A DNA stretch of 64,000 nt, taken from Bacteroidales bacterium (GTDB lineage: Bacteria > Bacteroidota > Bacteroidia > Bacteroidales > P3). Below are positions 53,268 through 60,315 of this stretch, piece after piece; the first letter of the stretch is position 1; each line of letters opens with the position of its first letter. Below the pieces are notes generated by a model. That model worked only from the letters and a program-made list of their open reading frames with translations. It did not search any database and had not been told where the DNA came from. The stretch is taken from contig JAFSQF010000004.1 in the NCBI GenBank assembly GCA_017446745.1, positions 60,299-124,298 on the forward strand. The letters run 5' to 3'. A program made the translations under genes and the position numbers.

Positions 53268-53322
53268 CCGACCAGCATGGAGTCGACCAGCATGGAGCCG
53301 ACCGCCTTCGCGCGGTCGTGAA
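53268..53322. repeat. palindrome family G, right copies
   Basis: Three tandem pieces, GACCAGCATGGAGTCGACC, AGCATGGAGCCGACC and GCCTTCGCGCGGTCG, the last with a stem. It is the right flank of the AAA_35-like ATPase gene. Confidence 0.7.
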
Positions 53323-53379
53323 ACTATGGTGATTTGCAAAATAATTTTTTCAAACGGTAATTATATTCAAGAAAAGTTG

Positions 53380-53387
53380 TATTTTTG
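53380..53387 (+). promoter_or_regulatory. -7-like box without a gene
   Basis: TATTTTTG on the plus strand, followed only by repeats, and no reading frame. No convincing -33 box. Confidence 0.25.
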
Positions 53388-53399
53388 CAGCATCCATTG

Positions 53400-53775
53400 A
53401 GTTTTGGGCTCTGTCTTAACTCAAACAAAACGTGATAAATACAAAGTTGTATTATAGAAGGCGAAATGAATTTACACGAATTATAGTTGCATTTTTTACA
53501 TCACTATCGTTACACTTTATTTTTTACCGTCACAATAAGGATTTTTAATCCGTTATTTTGCGGATTAAAAATCCTTATAATATTTTGCGTCGGATTGCAA
53601 ATCCGACGCAACCGAAACGCATAGATTATTGGTTTTCAACAACCCCACACTATGTGCGGGGTTATTGAGAGTGAATTTTGTTCTCCGCTTCGCTATCGAA
53701 AGCTTCACTGGAGCTTTCTTCACCCCTCCAGGGCTTTATTGTATCAACTTATGAGCCTGTTCGGCTGCTGGCATT
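53400..53775. repeat. composite repeat block in a 579-base gene-free stretch
   Basis: From left to right: an inverted copy of the 40412-40547 sequence (53465-53612), with the complete second hairpin AAGGATTTTTAATCCG-TTATTTTG-CGGATTAAAAATCCTT; an inverted copy of family I (53613-53680); and family D piece (53683-53740). 53197-53267 is the leader of the ATPase. No coding recognised. Confidence 0.9.
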
Positions 53776-54849
53776 TCACTTGGTGTTTATTTTGCAGATT
53801 TCGCGGATGGTGTTCTGAGCCAGGAGGTCGAAGGCCTCGTTCTCAGGCGTGGGCTTGTCGCTCCAAAGAGCCACGGGTTTGCCGCTGTCGCCGCTGTCGG
53901 CAATGCTTTGCACCAGAGGGATTTGTCCAAGCAGGGGGATGCCCATATCTTTGGAGAGTTTGGCACAGCCTTCCTTGCCGAAGATATAGTATTTGTTGTT
54001 GGGCAGTTCAGCTGGGGTGAACCAAGCCATGTTTTCCACGAAGCCGAGGACGGGGATGTTGATGTTGGGGTTTTGGAACATCTCCACACCGCGCACCACG
54101 TCGGCCAGGGCCACTTTCTGCGGGGTGCTGACGATGATGGCTCCCGTCACGGGGAGGGTCTGCGCAATGGTCAGCTGTATGTCGCCAGTTCCCGGGGGCA
54201 TGTCGACGACGAGGTAGTCGATCTCGTCCCACCATGTCTCGGTGAGCATCTGCTTCAGAGCTCCGCTGGCCATAGGGCCGCGCCACACCATGGCTTTCTC
54301 GGGGTCGACAAGGAAGCCCACGGACATGAGTTTCACGCCGTACTTCTCGATGGGGGTCATGTAGGTCTTACCGTTGTGCTGCTCCCCGTAGATGTCGTTC
54401 TCGGTGATATTGAACATGATGGGTATGGAGGGGCCATAGATGTCGGCATCAATGAGGGCCACCTTGGCGCCAGTCTTCGCCAGACTTATGGCTAAGTTGA
54501 CGGCCACCGTCGACTTGCCCACGCCGCCTTTGCCGCTGGCCACGAGGATGGTGTGCTTAATGGTGGGGAACATTTCCTCGGGCTTTGGCTGCTCCACCTT
54601 GCGGGAGGTGAGGTTGACGTTAACCTCGGCATTGCGGTCCACATATTCGTGGATGGCGTTTATGCAGTCCTCCTTCATTTTCGATTTCATCGGACATGCC
54701 GGTGTGGTAAGCACCAGGTCGAAACTCACCTTGAGGCCGTCGATGGCGATATTCTCTATCATCCCCAGTTGGGTTAGGCTCTGTCCCAGGTCGGGGTCGT
54801 CAACGTGCGACAGGGCCATTTCTATCATTGTTTTTGTTATTGTACTCAT
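53776..54849 (-). CDS. mrp: Mrp/NBP35 family iron-sulfur carrier ATPase
   Basis: A 357-residue cytosolic ATPase. Residues 1-85 form a DUF59 (MIP18-like) domain, with TTPACPMKSKMKEDCINAIH, which includes the family cysteine. Then comes the ParA-like domain with the deviant Walker A VASGKGGVGKSTVAVNLAI. The family holds and delivers [4Fe-4S] clusters. The C-terminal CxxC that binds the bridging cluster in E. coli Mrp is not present; the equivalent place reads NMAWFTPAELPNNKYYIFGK. A family D repeat with a promoter-like box starts 29 bases upstream. It is monocistronic. Confidence 0.92.
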   Translation of the reverse strand: MSTITKTMIEMALSHVDDPDLGQSLTQLGMIENIAIDGLKVSFDLVLTTPACPMKSKMKEDCINAIHEYVDRNAEVNVNLTSRKVEQPKPEEMFPTIKHTILVASGKGGVGKSTVAVNLAISLAKTGAKVALIDADIYGPSIPIMFNITENDIYGEQHNGKTYMTPIEKYGVKLMSVGFLVDPEKAMVWRGPMASGALKQMLTETWWDEIDYLVVDMPPGTGDIQLTIAQTLPVTGAIIVSTPQKVALADVVRGVEMFQNPNINIPVLGFVENMAWFTPAELPNNKYYIFGKEGCAKLSKDMGIPLLGQIPLVQSIADSGDSGKPVALWSDKPTPENEAFDLLAQNTIREICKINTK

Positions 54850-54864
54850 ATATTTAATTATTTA

Positions 54865-55110
54865 AGTAAGTAATCGTGCAAAAATAGTTTACATATAGGA
54901 ATGCTATTTGGATTATTATTAATAATATTTTTTTCTCCGCTTCGCTATCGAAAGCTTCACTGGAGCTTTCTTCACACCTACGGGGCTCAATGTAACTGCC
55001 TGGTTTATACCGTGGGCTTTCGCTCACGGCTAATATATGTCGCCCCTACGGGGCTACGACAAGAGGTAATTTAATCTTGAACAGTTACTTAATTATTCAT
55101 TATTAAGCCA
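54865..55110 (+). repeat. family D repeat, copy 2, in a 328-base gene-free stretch
   Basis: GCAAAAATAGTTTACATAT, the GAAAGCTTC-ACT-GGAGCTTTC stem, CACCTACGGGG and CCGTGGGC/GCTCACGG (one G-U pair). The rest of the gap, 55111-55177, is AT-rich with no feature I recognise. Confidence 0.9.
54879..54886 (-). promoter_or_regulatory. -7-like box in family D, pointing at mrp
   Basis: TATTTTTG on the minus strand, 30 bases before the mrp ATG (54849). The same box is in the copies at 21453-21460 and 55673-55680. Confidence 0.4.
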
Positions 55111-55177
55111 CACTTAACTGTCTGGTTAATTTGTTGATTTTATTATCAATAGTTAAACAAATAAACAGTTGAACACT

Positions 55178-55597
55178 TCAAGAGGCCAACACTTTTTTTA
55201 GTATTTCGCTGTGGTCGAAGGCCAGAGATGGTAGGTTGTTGATGGGGAACCAGAGGGTTTCTGCGGCGTCGTCGCCGGCCTTAGGAGAGACGGCATGGGG
55301 GTCTACGGAAGCAAGGAAGACCACCGAGATGGTGCGTCCACGAGGGTCGCGACCCTGACGTGAGGCCACGCACACCTGCCGTAGCCTGATGTCGGTGAGT
55401 CCCGTCTCCTCTTCCAGCTCGCGAGCTGCCGTATGCTCTATGTCGGCGTCGGACATGTCGAAGAAGCCGCCGGGGAATGCCCAGCAGCCTTTGAAAGGCT
55501 CATGCCCCCGACGGATGAGCAGTACATTGGCATGCTCGAGGTCGAAGAGCACTATGTCGGCAGTCACCGCCGGTCGGGGATACTTGTATGTGTACAT
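55178..55597 (-). CDS. Nudix hydrolase
   Basis: A 139-residue Nudix enzyme, which hydrolyses nucleoside diphosphates linked to another moiety (for example ADP-ribose, or oxidised nucleotides). The Nudix box is GGFFDMSDADIEHTAARELE and EETGL; spacing of the first Gly to the Arg is one residue longer than the usual G-x5-E-x7-RE. It follows PFKGCWAFPGG, usual for the family, and has RGRTISVVFLASV afterwards. Length fits. Substrate unknown. It stands alone between two copies of repeat family D; a promoter-like box in the upstream copy (55673-55680) points towards it. Confidence 0.9.
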   Translation of the reverse strand: MYTYKYPRPAVTADIVLFDLEHANVLLIRRGHEPFKGCWAFPGGFFDMSDADIEHTAARELEEETGLTDIRLRQVCVASRQGRDPRGRTISVVFLASVDPHAVSPKAGDDAAETLWFPINNLPSLAFDHSEILKKVLAS

Positions 55598-55654
55598 TCT
55601 TTTAGTTGTTTTAGAAATCGTTCGTTATCAAACCACGCTTAGTAGTGTGTTTAT

Positions 55655-55930
55655 TGTATTTAAGTAATCGAGCAAAAATAGTTTACATATTAGGGATGTC
55701 ATTTAGAATTGTTTTTTGTAATATTTTTTTTCTCCGCTTCGCTATCGAAAGCTTCACTGGAGCTTTCTTCACCCCTACGGGGCTCAATGTAACTATTTGG
55801 TTTACACCGTGGGCTTTCGCCCACGGCTAATATATTTTTATTCTCCGCTCCGCTATCGAAATATCCACTGGATATTTCTTCACCCCTACGGGGCTATTTT
55901 AATAGACAACTTAATTATGAACAGTTACTT
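55655..55930 (+). repeat. family D repeat, copy 3 with duplicated core, in a 373-base gene-free stretch
   Basis: The core occurs twice: stem GAAAGCTTC/GGAGCTTTC and then GAAATATCC/GGATATTTC, each with loop ACT and followed by CCCCTACGGGG. The stems have changed on both arms. Between them is CCGTGGGC-TTTC-GCCCACGG. The rest of the gap is AT-rich. Confidence 0.92.
55673..55680 (-). promoter_or_regulatory. -7-like box in family D, pointing at the Nudix gene
   Basis: TATTTTTG on the minus strand, about 76 bases before the Nudix ATG (55597). No clear -33. Confidence 0.35.
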
Positions 55931-55970
55931 ATTATCAATAGTTAAATAAATAATACATCATTTTTATGTG

Positions 55971-57092
55971 TTAATTACCATTTCCACTCCCAAACAGATC
56001 CTCCAGTTTTTTAGCGAGGGCATCGCCACGTAGGTTGCGTGCTATGATTTTCCCATCTGCGCCGACCAGGACGGTGCTTGGCACAGAGGTGATGCCGTAG
56101 GTAGCTCCTCCGGAGGAAGTCCACCCGTTGAGGTCGCTGACATGGTTCTCCCATACAAGCCCGTCCTGGCGGATGGCTCGCACCCAGTCCTCATGTTTGC
56201 GGTCCAGCGAGACGCTGAATATTTCAAACCCCTTGTCGTGATATTTGTTGAAGAGGCGCACCACATTGGGATTTTCCATGCGGCATGGGCGGCACCAAGA
56301 GGCCCAGAAGTCGATGAGGACCACCTTGCCCCGGAGGTCGCTCAGTCTTCGCTCCTTACCGGCAGGGTCGTTCATGATGATGTCTGGTGCGGGGCGGCCA
56401 GGGCCCAAGCTCGCCTTGACTTTCGAGGCCACGTATTGCACGAATTGGTTGTCGGCATATTTGTCCTTAAGGGCGTTGTAAATAGTGTCGTACACGTCGA
56501 TGAAGTCCTCCGCATTGTTGTCGAAATAGGTTACGAGGAAAGCACTCATCACCGCGTCGGCATTCGAGTAGAGTATTTTGCGGATAGTGTCGTTCTGGGC
56601 CGTTTGTAGTTGCATATACCTGTTGCTTAGCTCCTGTTTGCGCGCTTCCGAGGTGTTAGGGCGCTTGAATTCGTTCTCGATGGGCTGAACTTGAGAGGCG
56701 AAATTCGAAAGAGTGTTGTTGAAATGCCGGTAGAGCTCCACATCTCTTGAGCCCGAGGCCGATACCACTTTCATGAAGCCGCTGTTGATGTCGTAGTCCA
56801 GCTCTATGGAGACCATGTCGTTAGGCGAGAGCATCAAGTGTATCGTGCTTTGGTTGATGCTAGAAAAAGCCAGGAGGAAAAGAGTGGGTTTGTCGCAAGC
56901 AGTCTGGAGTTTGAATCGGCGGAAGTTGTCAAGCTCGAGCGTGTCGACAGGGACAGTCTTGTTACCTACCACCTTGGCCACGCCGATGCGCGTGTTCTTG
57001 GGGACATTGGTCAGTTTGCCCAACACGGTCTGAGCTTCTGCCGTGGTGCCAGATAGCATACATATTAACAGTAAAATAAATATTTTTTTCAC
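55971..57092 (-). CDS. TlpA-like thioredoxin-fold protein
   Basis: A 373-residue exported protein, signal MKKIFILLLICMLSGTTAEA. The first 200 residues look like DUF4369, a beta-rich module common in front of Bacteroidota thioredoxins (GKLTNVPKNTRIGVAKVVGN). The thioredoxin fold starts near 235 with PDIIMNDPAGKERRLSDLRG, and the active site is FWASWCRPCRMENPNVV (C-xx-C). It reduces or oxidises disulfides in the periplasm, possibly apocytochromes for the CcsBA system (24586..26781), although it is far away. It lies 61 bases downstream of the S41 protease gene, on the same strand. Confidence 0.92.
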   Translation of the reverse strand: MKKIFILLLICMLSGTTAEAQTVLGKLTNVPKNTRIGVAKVVGNKTVPVDTLELDNFRRFKLQTACDKPTLFLLAFSSINQSTIHLMLSPNDMVSIELDYDINSGFMKVVSASGSRDVELYRHFNNTLSNFASQVQPIENEFKRPNTSEARKQELSNRYMQLQTAQNDTIRKILYSNADAVMSAFLVTYFDNNAEDFIDVYDTIYNALKDKYADNQFVQYVASKVKASLGPGRPAPDIIMNDPAGKERRLSDLRGKVVLIDFWASWCRPCRMENPNVVRLFNKYHDKGFEIFSVSLDRKHEDWVRAIRQDGLVWENHVSDLNGWTSSGGATYGITSVPSTVLVGADGKIIARNLRGDALAKKLEDLFGSGNGN

Positions 57093-57153
57093 TTTTTTTT
57101 CCTTTTTTATTGTTTTGATAGGCGGTTAGGGTTGTTCATTCAAAACAAAGCGT

Positions 57154-58749
57154 CTAAAGATTCATTGCTTCTTGTATCTCGTTGTCGAAAGGAAGCATGA
57201 CGGCGTAGAAAGCTCCGTTGCTGTAGAGCATCTGAGCCATCTCCGCTTTCAGGCGTGCCGCGATCTCCTTGCCGTAGGCCCTGATGCCATCATTGTCGCG
57301 GTGCAGTCCTTTTTGCTCGGCATAATTATACAGGGCCTCCGCGGTGGCGTGCGGTAGCGTGTATTGTGTCACGAAAGCTTCCTCTGTCGGATAATTCTTT
57401 TTTAAATCCTTGCCGTTCAGCGAGACATAGTCGACTACAAAGTTTGCTATCATAGCCTTCGATAGGAGCATGTTGTAGTAGGCAATGTTCGGGTCAGACT
57501 TATAGTGCACTATATGGTCGGGTAAAATTCCTCCGCCGCCGTAGACGGTGCGGCCCTTAGTGGTGAAATAAGGGGTAGAGTCGGTGACTTGGGAGAGCAG
57601 AGTGTCGCCTCCGTACTCGTTCATAATCTGGTCGAGGAAGTCGTTGTAGTATTCGTCGGTGCCTTTGTTGTATGGTCGTTGGATGCAGCGTCCTGAAGGG
57701 GTGTAGTAGCGGGAGATGGTGAGGAGTATGGCCGACTGGTCGGGGAGTTCGAACTGTTGCTGTACCAGCCCTTTGCCGAACGAGCGACGTCCCACGATGA
57801 CACCCCTGTCATTGTCTTGAATGGCGCCGGCCACAATCTCGCTTGCCGATGCTGAATATTCGTCGATCATCACCACGAGGTTGCCTTCGCAGAAAAGGCC
57901 ACCCGGCGAGGAATGCACGTTCCGTCGCCGCTCATGGTAGCCTTCAGTGTATACAATCATCTCACGACCCGGCAGCAGTTCGTCGCAGATGTCGATGGCG
58001 GCGGAGAGCAAGCCTCCGCCATTGCCCCGCAGGTCGAGGATTAACTTTTTCATGCCCTTGCTCTTCAGCTGCTTGATGGCGGTGCAGAACTCGTCGTGTG
58101 ATGTCTCCGCAAAACGTCCAAGATGGATGTAGCCTGTTGAGGCATTGACCATTCCGCTGTAGGTAAGACTTGGAGAGGCAATCACATCGCGCTTCACCTT
58201 GTAGTTTCTGAGACTATTGTCCGAGAGGCGAAGAAGCTTGATGTCGGCAATGCTTCTGCGCCGTCCGCGGAGCAGGTTGACAACGCTGTCCGACGGCATG
58301 CCCACTCCCGACACGCAGATGCCGTCCACCGTCAAAATACGGTCTCCCGCTTCAACGCCAGCCCGCTGCGAAGGACCATCGGGTATCACCTGAGCCACGC
58401 ATACCGTATCGTTGATAACGCGCAGCACAATTCCCACCCCCTCAAAGTTCCCGCGTAGCGTTTCTTGCGACTTGCGGAGCATCTCGCACGAGAGGTAGCT
58501 GCTGTGGGGGTCGAGGGTTGAGAGGATGGCAGTGTATACCTTGTCCATCACCGTGTCGGCATCCAGAGGGTCGACATAATGGCGGCTCACCAGCCCCCAA
58601 ATCGCGTTCATCTTGCTGTTGTTGTCGTAACGTCCGAACGAGGCTTCCGAGCCAGTGCTCCGTTGAGTGGCGTAACCAATGTAAATGCCCAGTACCAAGG
58701 TGGTTACGGCAATCATGACAGCCACGTATGTCTTAATATCTTTCTTCAT
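57154..58749 (-). CDS. S41 family C-terminal processing peptidase
   Basis: A 531-residue exported protease of the Ctp/Prc family. MKKDIKTYVAVMIAVTTLVL is a signal or anchor. A PDZ domain is at about 85-170 (GVGIVLRVINDTVCVAQVIP, DGPSQRAGVEAGDRILTVDG). The catalytic domain has LILDLRGNGGGLLSAAIDIC and VMIDEYSASASEIVAGAIQD (nucleophile Ser), then VGRRSFGKGLVQQQFELPDQ (Lys). It cleaves proteins at C-terminal ends in the periplasm. It is followed by the TlpA-like gene after 61 bases. Upstream lies a glycoside hydrolase gene, with 130 bases between. Confidence 0.93.
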   Translation of the reverse strand: MKKDIKTYVAVMIAVTTLVLGIYIGYATQRSTGSEASFGRYDNNSKMNAIWGLVSRHYVDPLDADTVMDKVYTAILSTLDPHSSYLSCEMLRKSQETLRGNFEGVGIVLRVINDTVCVAQVIPDGPSQRAGVEAGDRILTVDGICVSGVGMPSDSVVNLLRGRRRSIADIKLLRLSDNSLRNYKVKRDVIASPSLTYSGMVNASTGYIHLGRFAETSHDEFCTAIKQLKSKGMKKLILDLRGNGGGLLSAAIDICDELLPGREMIVYTEGYHERRRNVHSSPGGLFCEGNLVVMIDEYSASASEIVAGAIQDNDRGVIVGRRSFGKGLVQQQFELPDQSAILLTISRYYTPSGRCIQRPYNKGTDEYYNDFLDQIMNEYGGDTLLSQVTDSTPYFTTKGRTVYGGGGILPDHIVHYKSDPNIAYYNMLLSKAMIANFVVDYVSLNGKDLKKNYPTEEAFVTQYTLPHATAEALYNYAEQKGLHRDNDGIRAYGKEIAARLKAEMAQMLYSNGAFYAVMLPFDNEIQEAMNL

Positions 58750-58879
58750 AATCAGACACAGAACGACATCATGGCACTTTTATTGTCTAAGGAGGAGAAA
58801 GATTTTCTTGAGGCATAGTGTCCACAGGTTGCTTCATGTCCTGATGCCGACTTTACTGAGTGCTCTGGGGTTTCCGAGG

Positions 58880-60313
58880 CTAACGTGTCTGAAGTTTGCG
58901 AAGTTTTATCTTGCCGAGATAGGCTTCGACGGCGTTGGGGGCTTGGTAGCGAAGACTGTCGAGAGGCGAGAGGTATGACCCATCGGGGTTGCTCCATCCC
59001 GTTACGGGGATTTGTTGATATTCGCGGTAGCGGTTAGGAAGCTGAATATTTGCTGGATAAGAGAGTTGCTTGTCGAACTTGACCTTGCTGAATCCCGGGG
59101 CGCTGACTTCGAAATGGGTGCAGATGTCATTGCTCACCAATCGGAACGAGCCATTGCCGTTGCTGAAGGTGTTCATGCCTACGCTCCAATCCTCGTTCCA
59201 TCCGCGGATAACGGCGCCCTCGATCGGGCGTCCGTCCATGTCTATGATTGTCCCTGTTGCTGCCACATTATTGTAGGCAAGCATGTTGTAGTAGTTGACG
59301 GGCGGTTGCGAGCGGTGTTGGATGCTCTCTTCGCATAGCTGAGGCATTGAAGAAACAAGGGCTGCGGCGGGTTTGCGTCGGCCAGAGGTGTCGCGTAGCC
59401 CTGTATACTGAGCTTCGAAGTTCACGCCGTCGGGGTGGTCGCCGAATTCCCACCATCCATATCCTATGGCGTTCTGCTGGCGAGCGTAGTGGTAGGTATG
59501 CAGCATGAAGCGAAGCTGCTCGTCGTAGGGTACGGAGTCGTCGTCGGCTGGCAGTCCGGTCTCGCCCACCATCCATGGACGTCCACAGTAGTTGGCGTAC
59601 CACCACATCTCGCTGGCGGCACGCAGGGGGTGGTAGGTGTGCATCTCGATGAAGTCGACGGGCAGCATCGAGGGGTCCCATTCGAAGACCTCTATCGGTT
59701 CGGCGGTGGCGAGGGTGAAGAGCTGGTGCGGCGCGTAGGTGCGCACCCAGTGTCGCCATTCGTTAGCGAGGCGGACGGCATCCATCTTGTCGCGCTCGGG
59801 TTCGGGGTCGAAATAGAGGGGTTCGTTCATGAAGTCGAAGGCCCACAGCGCCGGCAGGTCGGCGAGGTGTCGCAGCAGGCCTTTGGTGTAGCTCTGCCAG
59901 TAGGGTTCGAAAGGCGTCTTGATAAGCAGCATCACTTTCAGCCCCGCGCTATCGGCCGTCTGCACCATTCGGCGCGTGGCTTCGAACTTGGCGGTGCTGT
60001 CGCCCTCGCCCATCACATCGAGACAGACGCGGACGGCATTGAAACCCCAGCTGGCGATGGTGTCGAAATGCTCGCGCAGGTCCGTCCCGGTGTAGTAAGG
60101 AGCTGGAATGACACGGTCGCCATCGATGAAAGCCTTATAGTTGAGCATCTTCGGGAACCAATATTCGCCATCGAGGACGAAATGGCCGTTCTGAAGGCCT
60201 ACATAGCCATCAGTAATAGGGGGCAGCGAATCGTTGTAAAAAACAATAGACTCTTTTCTGTTGTTGCACGACAGAAGGAGCAGGCAACCTATAATTATGG
60301 ATATTCGTTTCAT
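58880..60313 (-). CDS. glycoside hydrolase (GH5-like clan A) lipoprotein with C-terminal regulatory-like domain
   Basis: A 477-residue lipoprotein, signal MKRISIIIGCLLLLSCNNRK. A TIM-barrel glycosidase covers about 30-330: FNAVRVCLDVMGEGDSTAKF, the acid-base Glu in ALWAFDFMNEPLYFDPE, and the nucleophile Glu in PWMVGETGLPADDDS. It is clan GH-A type, near GH5 mannanase-like proteins; the exact family needs a database search. After residue 355 comes a carboxypeptidase regulatory-like beta domain (NVAATGTIIDMDGRPIEGAV). Start is two bases after the stop of the large membrane protein, so they form an operon; a role in surface glycan trimming or assembly is likely. Confidence 0.82.
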   Translation of the reverse strand: MKRISIIIGCLLLLSCNNRKESIVFYNDSLPPITDGYVGLQNGHFVLDGEYWFPKMLNYKAFIDGDRVIPAPYYTGTDLREHFDTIASWGFNAVRVCLDVMGEGDSTAKFEATRRMVQTADSAGLKVMLLIKTPFEPYWQSYTKGLLRHLADLPALWAFDFMNEPLYFDPEPERDKMDAVRLANEWRHWVRTYAPHQLFTLATAEPIEVFEWDPSMLPVDFIEMHTYHPLRAASEMWWYANYCGRPWMVGETGLPADDDSVPYDEQLRFMLHTYHYARQQNAIGYGWWEFGDHPDGVNFEAQYTGLRDTSGRRKPAAALVSSMPQLCEESIQHRSQPPVNYYNMLAYNNVAATGTIIDMDGRPIEGAVIRGWNEDWSVGMNTFSNGNGSFRLVSNDICTHFEVSAPGFSKVKFDKQLSYPANIQLPNRYREYQQIPVTGWSNPDGSYLSPLDSLRYQAPNAVEAYLGKIKLRKLQTR

Positions 60314-60315
60314 TC

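Noticed and set aside
58773-58818. 15-codon plus-strand frame MALLLSKEEKDFLEA
   Set aside because: Too short and without a start context or conservation evidence.
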